Source: an uncultured Saprospiraceae bacterium (GTDB lineage: Bacteria; Bacteroidota; Bacteroidia; Chitinophagales; Saprospiraceae). Taken from it: 64,000 nt of DNA. Both the position numbers and the translations under genes were made by a program. This document shows, piece after piece, positions 17,041 through 28,800 of the stretch. Each line of letters begins with the position of its first letter. Within the stretch, counting starts at the first letter, position 1. The stretch covers positions 1 to 64,000 of the forward strand of contig CALLWB010000021.1 of assembly GCA_938016265.1 (NCBI GenBank), given 5' to 3'. The notes below the pieces were generated by a model. That model saw only the letters and a program-made list of their open reading frames with translations. It was not told the DNA's origin and made no database searches.

Positions 17041-17114
17041 CATTGCTCCTCTTAGGTGAACCAATCTTACCTTTTCTTCAACAATGTAACCATTTATCTA
17101 CAAATCTCCTCCCT

Positions 17115-20100
17115 ATGAAAAGCCTACTATTTAGCCTTCTTTTTCTGTTCTCCATAAGTCCTTTTATCGTTATGAGCCAGTCGGTCACCTGGGGACCAGC
17201 CTCTCCACCAGGCCAAGCGACAAATCTGATTACATACACCGGAACAGGAACTGCCACTTTTGAATTTACAAACGGTGCAACTCCATTATCTAATGCAACG
17301 ATGGAGGTTGAATTGGCTACTGGGGTAGAATACATCGCCGGAACCTTAGTCGCAACAACGAGCGCGTCAGCCACAGTAACAGAAAATTCGTCTACTGGTG
17401 ACAATATCGCACTTTTTACAATTGGCAGTTTAGCAACTGGAGAAAGTGTCCTGTTTACCTTTGGCAGACAAGCTTCTTGCATGGCAAGGACTCATAAAGA
17501 ACAAGGTGGTACCTTTTCGGATATTTGCCACGTTTTTGAAAACGGCACAGAACTAACGTATACCAACAATAATGGAAGTCCATACTCCGCAGATTATGAC
17601 GTTTTCTCTGCCAACCTTGTGCTAGGGACGGTAGCGCAGACTCCTGGATCTTCAACTGTGGTCGGAGCAACAATCAATCGAGCGTTAACTATTATTAATG
17701 GCAGTTTTGGGGAGGCAGATGAGTTTTGGTATAAGGATGATCACACAACTGCCAATTTATCAATAACCAATATTCTAATAAATAATGCACCGATACCAGC
17801 GTCCAACATCACCAATACTTTAACTAATCTTGAGATCCACTTTGATGCAGCCCTTATAGCACTGATTGATGGCAGCATGACAACAGTAGGCAATGGCAAC
17901 TCCCTTTTTGAGCGAGATGAATTTTTTAACCTTTCCTACGACATTACTCCTTTAAATTGTGGAGTGAATTATGCCATACCCTCCAACTTGAGCGTTTTTT
18001 ATGGACCAGATATACTAAATGAATGTTCCCCTTCAGGGAATGGTTCTACAAGTATTACTATAGAAAATGGAACTCCAGAAGTAGTCATTTCAGGGGCGGT
18101 AAATCCAAGAGTTGACTTCTGTGGGTCCACCACACATTCTGTCACCTACACCAATAATGGAACAAGTTTAGAGGATTTTGCAAAAGACATTACTTTTTTC
18201 ATAGGATTACGACAAAACAGTTCTTTTCTATCCACGCACAACAACGTATCTATGTGGGGAGGAAGCCGGTTTGGCGTGAAGAATTTTTCAAACATTACTA
18301 TTGGGGGAAATGTTATCGTTGCCCCTCAAATTGGTGGACTTGCAAATACGAGTATAGATTACATACCGCATGATTATTTTACCTCAGATCCGGATGGTTC
18401 TGGTGGATTAGAAGACCTTGATGGGGATGGTTTTTTTGACGATTTGGGACCTGGAGATTCAGTTACAATAGGTTTCGATATCACCATTATCCCATTGACT
18501 GTAGCTTGCGGTAATAGTCCTGCAACACAATATATTATGTGGGAACATATTTCGATAGATGGTGCCTGGTTAAATCAATGTGGAGATTTGCAAACGCCTA
18601 AACGACAAGAATTTTCTTATGTTAATCAAATCAGAAACTCTTCGAATTCAACCTTTGTAGATGGTCCGACGGATATTCAGGATGGTGGTAATTTTGAAGT
18701 AACTATTAAGCCACACCTTGCTACGAGTGTATTTTGTAATGGTGAAAATGGATCAACAGGGGCAGATGTTTCCTGGTTGGTAAAAGCAATATTACCGCCT
18801 GGTGTTTCCTTGCAACCTGGAGCTACTACAGATGCAACTTTAGCAAACTACAATCCTTCAATTTATCAATCCAACGATACTGTTTATTATACCATTAATA
18901 GGTATATCTATAGATACTTTACCTTTCCACTAGTGATGGATTGTAGTCTTTGGGATGGGACCACTCCATTTGCAATTGATTTTGTAACTACCTATGATTG
19001 TGCTGGATGTTATGTTCAGGATATTCATTGTGAATCAATAGAAATTGTTCCGCATTGCCCGAGCAACTGTGCCGGAATTACAACAGACGGATTTACCGCA
19101 GAAAGAACAACTGCGGGATGGACGGATAATACAAAATCGACCCCTGTTATCTTGACAAAAGGCATTCATGCAATAGATAAAATTCTGCCTTTTGATACGA
19201 TTCGTATAACTGCAAAAGGGCATGTTTCTGATACGCTCTCTGATAATTTATATTTGAGAATGAAGTATTCTCCTGAATCCGAGGATGATATTTTTGATTA
19301 TGTATCGGGATCAATTACAATTTATGATCTAGATGGAGGAACTGGAAACATTAAAAAAACATTCCCAATTACAACTTCTCCAATAGTTACAAGTCCTGTT
19401 ACCGGTTCTTATGTTTGGCAGTTTGATCTCTCTGGATATTTGGCTTTAGTAGGCCCTGCTTTTACGCTAGGAAGTGGCATGCTATCAGACTCTTTTGAAG
19501 TAAACCTAAATGCCATTTACAATACCAACTCTAATCAGTTGTATTATGAAGTAAATGACTTCAGAAGCGATTTTTTCATGTTTAATGCTACTAATGATAC
19601 CTTAAGTTGTGATAACTATGGAACAAGGATGGGATATACTGGATTTGCAGTCCTTGGTGGTGGGCAGACGATCACCATGCAAGGGTGTAATGCTCATACA
19701 ACAAGAGGTTTTTCCACCTGGGCAAATTATTCTGGTGATATTTTTCCTTCGGAATATAGGCCGATTCAACAGATTGATTCCATAATCTGGTCCTTCCCTG
19801 ATGGGGTTGACGTGCTTGGAGCTGGCCAATCTCAACTGGCTTGCACCGTTTCTTATCATTACAATAACTTAGGAGAAGTGGTAGTTACCCCAAATAGTGA
19901 TTATTTCCCAGCAGACTGGAGATCGACTTATTATCCGGGCTTTTTTCTGGAGGTTAATGGTTCTTGTGAATTGTATGAAGGGGTCAGTTTTGGGAAAATT
20001 AGGATATACAGAACGTTGTACAACTACCATCCAAACCCAGCTGTACATGAAATAAACATAAAAATTGATAATAATGATCCTAGAATAACTTACGTAAAAC

Positions 20101-22544
20101 CTGATGTGATTCTTACTCCAGAAGCGCAAATTCAGCAAGGAATAACGGATACGGTAAAATGGGATATTGATGTTTGCAATGGATCTGGTGGACTAGGAGT
20201 CAATTTTGGTTGGGTGACTTTTGATGAATCTACTAGCAATGGAATAACGATCACCAACGTTTATGACATCTCAACTGGAGTAGAAGTCCCTGTCTCCACT
20301 ACCAATCTAGGAGGATCGCTAGAGATGATACCAATCGGCGATATACTCGGCGGAGATTGCAAAACCCTGCGGTTGGTCGGTACTTACAGTGATTGCAGTG
20401 CAGATAGTATCAGCATTGATATGGGATGGAATTGTATTGACTATCCAACTGATTTAATGGATTTGAATAATTGCGATGCAAATACTTTTTTAAGTGTCGT
20501 ACCATTGATCGCACAAATGGATGCCACACTGACTAGTTTATCTGCTTCACCCGTTGACCCCATGGACCCCGCTGCTGGCAATTATAACAATAACGAAATT
20601 TCAATGTGCGAAACATTTCCTGTAGAATTGACCATTCTTAGTTCGGGTCTGGGGTCTGTTTTTGATATCAACTTAGACCTGTCAGTGCTAGGCTTAGGCA
20701 ATGGAATAATGTATGTTGCCAATAGCGCAACCATAGAGGTAGAAGGAATCGATGCACCAAACACTCCCAGGCCGATAGACGCTACCGGAGAAACCATCCT
20801 CACATCAAACACTAGTTCCACTATAAACATCCAGCTTTCTGATTTGGACAATGCCAACTTCGGATTAGGTATCGGACTTGCAGGAGCCGCCACCAACCCT
20901 GCAGGCAATGAAGTCACCATTCGTTGGCTCATGGAGTCCACCTGTGATTTTACTAGTGGAGAACAAATCAAAATTCAAACGTTCGGAAACGCCGCTTGTG
21001 CTGATGTCGCTCAAGGTGCTGGACAGATTACTTCTACTGGCGCACTAAATGTAGATGGGGTGATTTTACCATATGCCGCATTACTAACGACCAGCTTTTT
21101 GTCATCAAGCAGTTTTATCGGATGTCAGGCAGAAGAAAATCTAGCATTAGAAGTTTATGTTTCCGGTGGAACAACAGGCCTCACAGATTCTATGTTTATC
21201 ACCTTGCCAGAAGGACTTTCTTATGCTGGTACTCAAAACTGTACCTCTGCAAAATGCCCTGTTTATCTTGGTATGCAAATGAGCTCTGGGCAGGAGGTAT
21301 TGGTCTTTAGTTATCCTCCTGGTGTAAGTAATGAGACCATGACATTCGATATAGATGTGATTTCGAACTATGCAGTAACTTGCACCTCTTCGGAGATCGA
21401 TATCAAAAGTACAGTGAATGTAGGCGGTGTTTCTTGCGGTACAGGGACTTGCCCAAGTGTTAAAGTGATTGCAGGCGCTAAAACTGAATCAATAAATACG
21501 GATAAACCAGATTTGACAATCAGTTTTTCTTCTATTGTGTATAATGAGAATACAGATGAATTTAGTTACGACCTAACAATTATCAATGATGGTGCAGATT
21601 CCGATTCTTCTACCATAGTAGATATTTATTGCATGGATGCGAATGGAAATCCTGATCTTGCCGGAGGCGCAATGGGCACTTTGCAAATCCCTATTTTGAC
21701 GAGCAATCAAATACTAACCCTTACAGGTAGTTTTACAGCCGCAGGATGTGATGCCAACAATGGAATATATGCAGCTATAAATCCTACTGCCAGCACAGGA
21801 ACTCAAAATTGCATTTGTGAATCAAACGATACTCAATTTACAAATATCGATTTTGGTGTTCAGATAAATATTAAGGTTCAATTGGAAGGACCCTATGATG
21901 CTTCCACAAGTTTATGTACCGACAATCTTCGAACATCAAATTTGATTCCTACCACGGAGCCCTACTCTGCACTTGGATTCCAGCATTATTTTAGAGGAGG
22001 GGGAGAGATAGTTGACCCTTCGGTGTTTACCACAACTGGGCAAAATGCGATTGTAGATTGGATATTTGTAGAGTTGCGGGACCCAACCAGTTTTACTACG
22101 ATTGTAGCAACACGAGCAGCTTTACTACAAGCAGATGGGAATGTTGTTGATGTCAATGGTGATTCTTTTGTTTTCTTTGCTGGTGTCGCTGCCGGCAATT
22201 ATTATATCGTTGTCCGCCATCGAAACCATTTAGCCATCATGACGCCTGGGGCAATACCGTTGAGCAATTCAACGGCCTATCTGCATGATTTTACAACTGG
22301 ATCTGCCTATGGTGTTCTTTCGAATCTGAACGTGCAAAAGTCCATTGCTCCTGGCAAGTTCGGAATGTTCGAAGGCGATCTCGATCAAACGGGACTAATA
22401 AACGCAGCGGATCGAAGTATCGCCTGGAATTTCAGAAATTTAACTGGATATGCTCAACAGGACTCTAATTTTGACGGAGTGTGCAACGCCAGTGAACGAA
22501 GTATAGTTTGGAATAACAGGAATTTGTCATCCCAGGTTCCCTAA
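17115..22544 (+). CDS. Giant secreted beta-rich protein with IVDWV/HRNH/dockerin-like C-terminus
   Basis: ATG 17115 gives a clean signal peptide (MKSLLFSLLFLFSISPFI...); an upstream in-frame ATG at 17034 would bury it. The mature protein of about 1790 residues begins SVTWGP. Residues up to about 1590 consist of beta-sandwich-like segments with many paired Cys and conserved phrases such as WEHISIDGAW, with no enzyme motif. This body is paralogous along its length to the minus-strand protein at 40550-45871. The last 225 residues differ: they carry AIVDWIFVELRDP, VVRHRNHLAIMTPG, then two Ca-loop-like motifs (DLDQTGLINAADRS, DSNFDGVCNASERS), a dockerin-like arrangement. There is no type A or B T9SS domain, so this module may act as sorting or anchoring region. 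Probably a surface or matrix protein; function unknown. Confidence 0.85.
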   Translation: MKSLLFSLLFLFSISPFIVMSQSVTWGPASPPGQATNLITYTGTGTATFEFTNGATPLSNATMEVELATGVEYIAGTLVATTSASATVTENSSTGDNIALFTIGSLATGESVLFTFGRQASCMARTHKEQGGTFSDICHVFENGTELTYTNNNGSPYSADYDVFSANLVLGTVAQTPGSSTVVGATINRALTIINGSFGEADEFWYKDDHTTANLSITNILINNAPIPASNITNTLTNLEIHFDAALIALIDGSMTTVGNGNSLFERDEFFNLSYDITPLNCGVNYAIPSNLSVFYGPDILNECSPSGNGSTSITIENGTPEVVISGAVNPRVDFCGSTTHSVTYTNNGTSLEDFAKDITFFIGLRQNSSFLSTHNNVSMWGGSRFGVKNFSNITIGGNVIVAPQIGGLANTSIDYIPHDYFTSDPDGSGGLEDLDGDGFFDDLGPGDSVTIGFDITIIPLTVACGNSPATQYIMWEHISIDGAWLNQCGDLQTPKRQEFSYVNQIRNSSNSTFVDGPTDIQDGGNFEVTIKPHLATSVFCNGENGSTGADVSWLVKAILPPGVSLQPGATTDATLANYNPSIYQSNDTVYYTINRYIYRYFTFPLVMDCSLWDGTTPFAIDFVTTYDCAGCYVQDIHCESIEIVPHCPSNCAGITTDGFTAERTTAGWTDNTKSTPVILTKGIHAIDKILPFDTIRITAKGHVSDTLSDNLYLRMKYSPESEDDIFDYVSGSITIYDLDGGTGNIKKTFPITTSPIVTSPVTGSYVWQFDLSGYLALVGPAFTLGSGMLSDSFEVNLNAIYNTNSNQLYYEVNDFRSDFFMFNATNDTLSCDNYGTRMGYTGFAVLGGGQTITMQGCNAHTTRGFSTWANYSGDIFPSEYRPIQQIDSIIWSFPDGVDVLGAGQSQLACTVSYHYNNLGEVVVTPNSDYFPADWRSTYYPGFFLEVNGSCELYEGVSFGKIRIYRTLYNYHPNPAVHEINIKIDNNDPRITYVKPDVILTPEAQIQQGITDTVKWDIDVCNGSGGLGVNFGWVTFDESTSNGITITNVYDISTGVEVPVSTTNLGGSLEMIPIGDILGGDCKTLRLVGTYSDCSADSISIDMGWNCIDYPTDLMDLNNCDANTFLSVVPLIAQMDATLTSLSASPVDPMDPAAGNYNNNEISMCETFPVELTILSSGLGSVFDINLDLSVLGLGNGIMYVANSATIEVEGIDAPNTPRPIDATGETILTSNTSSTINIQLSDLDNANFGLGIGLAGAATNPAGNEVTIRWLMESTCDFTSGEQIKIQTFGNAACADVAQGAGQITSTGALNVDGVILPYAALLTTSFLSSSSFIGCQAEENLALEVYVSGGTTGLTDSMFITLPEGLSYAGTQNCTSAKCPVYLGMQMSSGQEVLVFSYPPGVSNETMTFDIDVISNYAVTCTSSEIDIKSTVNVGGVSCGTGTCPSVKVIAGAKTESINTDKPDLTISFSSIVYNENTDEFSYDLTIINDGADSDSSTIVDIYCMDANGNPDLAGGAMGTLQIPILTSNQILTLTGSFTAAGCDANNGIYAAINPTASTGTQNCICESNDTQFTNIDFGVQINIKVQLEGPYDASTSLCTDNLRTSNLIPTTEPYSALGFQHYFRGGGEIVDPSVFTTTGQNAIVDWIFVELRDPTSFTTIVATRAALLQADGNVVDVNGDSFVFFAGVAAGNYYIVVRHRNHLAIMTPGAIPLSNSTAYLHDFTTGSAYGVLSNLNVQKSIAPGKFGMFEGDLDQTGLINAADRSIAWNFRNLTGYAQQDSNFDGVCNASERSIVWNNRNLSSQVP

Positions 22545-22894
22545 CAAAAACATAGAAATTTTAGCAGTATACCAACAAAATATAATTTATTGTGCCACTG
22601 AAATCCTAAGGCTTATTGCTGTTGTTTTAAACGTCAATGGGTTCAATTCATTTCGATAGTGCAAAAAAAACACTTGTTTTTAGGGTGTTGTGCTGCTTGT
22701 GCAATGTTCGAATAATACAAAGGTGCATCATTATCAGGAAGATAATTTTATTTTAAAACCTATTTATTCTGTAAGGTTGATTGCAACTATTAAGTTTTTA
22801 TTTCGTCTAGTATATAGAGATGTTTCCTTTTTTCTGTTAAGTGACATACTTCGATAAGGAAAAGGTAACGAATTGACTGAAAATTTGATTGCAA
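22545..22894. other. Intergenic region before the CotH/cadherin-like giant
   Basis: 350 bases with no gene visible. It must hold the promoter of the downstream giant gene; CATACTTCG near 22848 resembles a degenerate -7 element but is not convincing. No terminator hairpin was found after the 22544 stop. Confidence 0.5.
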
Positions 22895-25800
22895 ATGACT
22901 GACACTACTACTTGGAATTTCAAAGGCATTTTGAAGTTCTTGATTTTCTTTATTGTATTGGGTATTAATAGTACCTTATATGGTCAAGGACCAATCGTAA
23001 TCAACGAGATCAATTACCGATCTGTTGAGGTCCAGAGTAATATCGATTTTGTAGAGCTGCACAATGTTTCTGCGAATTCTGTAAATATTTCTAACTGGAT
23101 ATTAACAAATGGGATTAATTATGTTTTTCCCTCAGGTACTTCTATTCCCAGCGGCGGCTATCTTGTTGTGGCTGCTGATCCAGCAAACTGTCAGGCCGTA
23201 TTAGGCTTTTCCAATGCCTATGGACCCTATTCCTCTAGCTTGAGCTCTGAAGATGACCTTATCGAATTGAGAGATAATGCCTTCGTTTTAGTTGATCTTG
23301 TAGAATACGCTAGCTGGGACGAATGGCCAAGTGTTCGTCACCTTAACGATGGAGATTCACCAGTTTCCATTCAAAAAATTCACCCGCTTCTTAATGGCAA
23401 TCATGGGGGTAGCTGGAGTAGCAACATTCCGACTCCCAATGCACAAAACACCTCTGTATATCAGTCAAATCACGTCGAATTACCAATAGTAAAAAAAGTA
23501 TCCAAAACGCCCAACAATCCAACTGCAGGTGTCAACATGCTGATCGAAGCAGAACTCAAAAATCTATCTGGTATTCTAGGCACCTTTACTGTGACACTTG
23601 AATATCAGGCGATGCTGGCAGGTTCCTATATCGGAAAATCAACGGCAGCTTATGCAACAAACTGGACGCCAATCCCAATGCTGGACAATGGAGTAGGAGC
23701 CGACCCAATTGCAGCGGATGGAATTTTTTCCGCCCACATTCCCGCCAATATCCAGGTACACAGAAGTTTAGTTCGCTACAGAGTCAAAATACAACATTCA
23801 AATGGCTACGGAAGAACCTTCCCTGATCAAAACCATGAAGAAAGCAATTATGCCTATTACGTTTATAACGGTCATGCAAATTTTAATGGGTACAGTTTTG
23901 CTGGATTACCAGATTTGCAAGAAATGACAGTCATCACTACTGCAAATCATACCGAACTCTACATGGGAGACGGAGGACCTAATACCAATCAATATCAAGG
24001 CAAGAGTTATCTGGGAGAAGGAGCAATGATTTATCAGGGCAAAGTATATGACCATATTCGCTTTAGACCAAGAGGAAGTGGGAGTAGAAGAGATAGAGTC
24101 AAACCGGGATTGAAGTTTGATATGAATAATGCGCACAGCTTCTCTACACAAAACGATTGTGGAGAATTGTACAAAGAAAATCGAGGAAAATTAAGACTCT
24201 CTGGTGGCTGGGTAAATGATATCGCTGGACATGGGATAACAGAATCCATTGTCTACAAAGTATTAGAACTTGCTGGGGGACTTTCCAGAAACACCGACTA
24301 CGCACAATTAAGAATCGTTGATTCTAGTACTGAAACTGGAAATGCTGGAGACTTCTGGGGATTGTTTTTAATTCAAGAAGATTTTAATGGCAATTATCTT
24401 AAAGAACATCAACTAGCAGAAGGGAATTTCTGGCAGACCGAGCGTCCCGTAAGAGATCGGACTATTGATTACCTTGGCGATTTTCCAGGTTCAGCGACCA
24501 CGCCCACCTTTGCACCACAAACACAAACAAATGGGAGTTTTACCATCAATAGCTTAGGTCATTTAGATCTATTGTTTGGGGATAAAATCGCAGCAGTTTC
24601 TAATGGTTTGAATGGGAATAACTATATCGGAAAACATAGTTATATGGAATATTATGACTCCGGTACCAGTTTGCATCATGGTTGGTGGGGAGATTTTGAC
24701 AATACTTTCGGCTCTCCATTTGATGATGTAGTGGTATTCCCTCGTAGTCAGTCGAATTCAAGTGCGGTCTACGATAATGACATGCTTATTCCTGCTACGA
24801 TGTTGATTGATTTTCAAAGCAGGTTTCGGTCATTTTATGATTTGTTTCTCAATGTAGAACAACGTGAATACCTGGTGGACAAGGAAGCCGAGAAAATATT
24901 TACTCCAGGAGTAGCAGATGATTGGGCTGAATTGGACCATAGCCGATGGCTGCAAACCTACGATTTGACTACTTTTGACAATCATGTCAATTGGTATAAA
25001 ACCTGGTTTTCGAATAGATCGACTTTTATTGCAAATGATGCAACACATGGTATTTTGGATGTGAATATTCCAAGCAAGCCAACCGTAAGTCTGATAGGAA
25101 GCAATGCACTTGACAACTTAACTTTTTCCAACTCCAGCTATCAAGGAGTCAATGGCTTTGCAGCCTTAGAGTGGAGAGTAGGTGAGTGGAGTGACCCCAA
25201 CAATCCTGCCTATTCAACAGATTGTGAACCAATTTATGAAGCTCAAACTAAATGGCAAAGTGGAGAGATCACTTCCTTCACCAGCAGTTATACCATCCCC
25301 GCAGATGCAAACCTGGAAGCAGGCAAAACCTACAAATTCAGAGTACGCTACAAAGATGCTACCGGAAGATGGAGTCACTGGTCAGCTCCACAAAGTATTG
25401 TACCAACTCCAGCAGTCAACTATGTCGGACCAAATTTAGTCATCAACGAAATTTTATACGATCCTACTTTGGAATGCGGCCAGGAATACCTGGAGTTATA
25501 CAATAACACGCCAAACACAGTTGCACTCAAAAACTTTCAGTTTACGGAAGGGATTACCTATCATTTCCCTGCAAGTGCTTCTTTGCCTGGATATGGCTAT
25601 TACCTAATTGCAAGAGATAGTATTGATTTTTTCCATAAATATGGTTTTTATCCTGATGGTGAATATCGTGGTGCATTGAGCAATACTGGAGAAGAAATAA
25701 TCCTTACTGGTCCCTTCAATGTATTGATTGATAATGTTGCCTATTCCAATCAACATCCCTGGGATTTGGCGGCTAGTGATGATGGACGAGCGCTCGAGTT

Positions 25801-28800
25801 ATTAAATCCGTTTTACAACAACAACAATCCATTAAACTGGTTTCGTTCAGACGATGCTTGCGGTACTCCGGGCAGCGTAAATTCTAGAATTTGTACTGGT
25901 ACGGCACCTGCCATCGTCATCAATGAAATACACTATAATCCGGCAATCAGCAATGACCCTGGTGAATGGGTAGAACTCCATAATCCAGGTTCCACTCCAA
26001 TCAATTTATCAGGATGGACATTATACGACAACACCAATAAATTTATTTTCCCTTCCAATACAATTATGGAGGGTGGGGACTTTTTAGTGCTTGTAAATGA
26101 CCCTGTAAAGTTTGCAGCCAAGTATCCTGAAGTTACCAACTTTATAGGCACGGTGACTTTCGGATTAAAAAATGATGGAGAGCGAATTTCTTTATTTAAT
26201 GGGAATAAATGCCTTTCTGATTATGTAGTATATGATGATTCTGCTCCTTGGACAACTGGCCCAGATGGTTTCGGACCAACGCTTTCTCTGATTACTCCTA
26301 ATTCAAATAATACGCTTGCCTCTTCCTGGGAAAGTTCTTCGAATATCAATGCTCCCCTGGGAACACCCGGTCGAGCAAATGAGGCCTGCCCAACTTACAC
26401 CATTACAGGCGCAGCTACTGCCTGTAGAGACACTCCTGCTCAATTTTCAATTAATACCCCGCCAGGTGCTAGACATGAATGGACCCTTAGTGGTAACAAC
26501 CAAATTCTAGGTACTAGTGCTACAGAAACGTTTACCTTCGCCACTACAGGAATTAAGGCCGTAGTAGTAACAAGCTATTATTATGAATGTGAAACATCTA
26601 CCGTATTTATAGTCAATGTTCAAAATTGCAACACCAATCCAAATGCAGTCAATGATGCATTTACAACACTAGAAGACGGCTACTTAGCCGAAAATGTATT
26701 GATTAATGATACCGATGCAGAGGGAGATAATCTGTCCATAACAGTGCAACCAGCAGATTTTCCTACCAATGGAACATTTTCTTATTCTGTGAATGGTGGA
26801 TTCACTTATTTGCCGGATCTAAATTTTTATGGAACCGATAGCTTTACCTACGAAGTATGTGATGACGGAATTCCCTTACTTTGCGATCAGGCAACGGTTA
26901 CTATTACTGTGAATAGTGTCAATGATGCTCCGATAGCACTAGACAATACACGTAATATAGTTGAAGATACACCTGCGAATAGGAGCGTATTAAATAATGA
27001 CAGTGATATTGATGGCAATCTAGTCGTTAGTACACTTTCTCTGATTACTACTCCACCAGCATCAGAAGCTACGGTGACCATTAATGGCAATGGAACAATC
27101 AGAATTACTCCTGCTCCCAATTTCAATGGTACGGTTTCTAGTTTTACCTACGAGATTTGCGACAATGGAAGCCCCGTACTTTGCGATCAAGCGGATGTTT
27201 TTGTCATTGTTTCTGCAGTCAATGACCAACCATTAGCAAACAATGATAGCTACAGCGGAAATGAAGACCAGACTATTTCTGGCAACGTAATGACAAACGA
27301 CTCGGATATAGAAGGAGATGCATTATCATCCACAATAGTCAATCAACCATCCAATGGCTCCTTGACACTTAATGCATCTGGGAGTTTTGTATACACCCCA
27401 GTCGCTAATTATAATGGAACAGATTCCTTCAGTTATGAAGTATGTGATGATGGAAGTCCTGTACTTTGCGATCAGACCACTGTTATTCTTACTGTGAATC
27501 CTGTCAATGACACTCCGGTAGCAGTTGCAGATTCAGAAACAACACAAGAAGATCAATCGGTATCCTCCACCGTTGCAACAAACGATTCAGATGTAGATGG
27601 TGGAAATTTAACTTACACTAGTCTTCTGCAACCGCAAAGCGGGTCTTTGTCCTTCAATGCAAACGGCACCTATACCTATCAGCCAATTGCCAATTTCCAT
27701 GGATCGGATTCTTTCACTTACGAGGTCTGTGATAATGGTAATCCTTCGCTTTGCGCGAATGCTACAGTTTCCATTATTGTGAATCCAGTCAACGATTCAC
27801 CAACGGCAGTCGCTGACTCGGAAACCACACAAGAAGATCAACAACTTTCAAGTACCGTTGCCACCAATGATAATGATGTAGATGGAGATAACCTGTTGTT
27901 TACTGCTGCAACACTGCCGCAAAATGGAACATTGTCTTTTAATGCCAATGGTACCTATTCCTACCAACCAATATTAAATTATCATGGCCCTGATTCCTTC
28001 ACTTATGAGATCTGTGATGATGGCACTCCATCGCTTTGTGCGAACGCCACAGTAACAATAAATGTGAACTCCGTCAATGATTCACCAGTTGCTGCTGCTG
28101 ACTGGGAAATCACGCTGGAAGATCAGCCGCTTTCAAGCACAGCAGCCACCAACGATTCAGATGTAGATGGCGACAATTTAGTGTTTAGTGTTATGGTGCA
28201 AACTCAAAATGGAACATTGTCGTTCAATGCAAATGGAAGTTATACCTATACACCAAATACAAACTACAATGGAGTAGATTCCTTTTCCTACGAAGTATGT
28301 GATGATGGAACACCTGTACTTTGTGCCAATAATGTAGTAACGATAAGTGTAGAACCAACTAATGATGGTCCAATAGCAATAGGGGATACTCAAACCTTGC
28401 AAGAAGACCAACAAGGGACTGGAGATGTCTCTATAAATGACTCAGATGTAGATAACGGGATATTGACTTTTAGTAGCCTTCAACAGCCACAAAATGGGTC
28501 ACTGTCGCTTAATGCAGACGGCACCTTTACTTATCAACCGATCTCAAATTATCATGGTCCGGATTCCTTTACTTATCAAGCCTGTGATGATGGGACGCCT
28601 GCACTCTGTGCTACTGCAACAGTGACACTGACCATCAATCCTGTCAATGATACTCCAGTAGCAGTTGCCGACTCAGAAAATACGCAAGAAGATCAACTAT
28701 TATCAAGCACAGTCGCTTCGAATGACTCAGATATTGATGGAGATGATTTGACCTATAGTGTTCTTGTCCAACCACAAAGCGGAACGTTGTCTTTTAATGC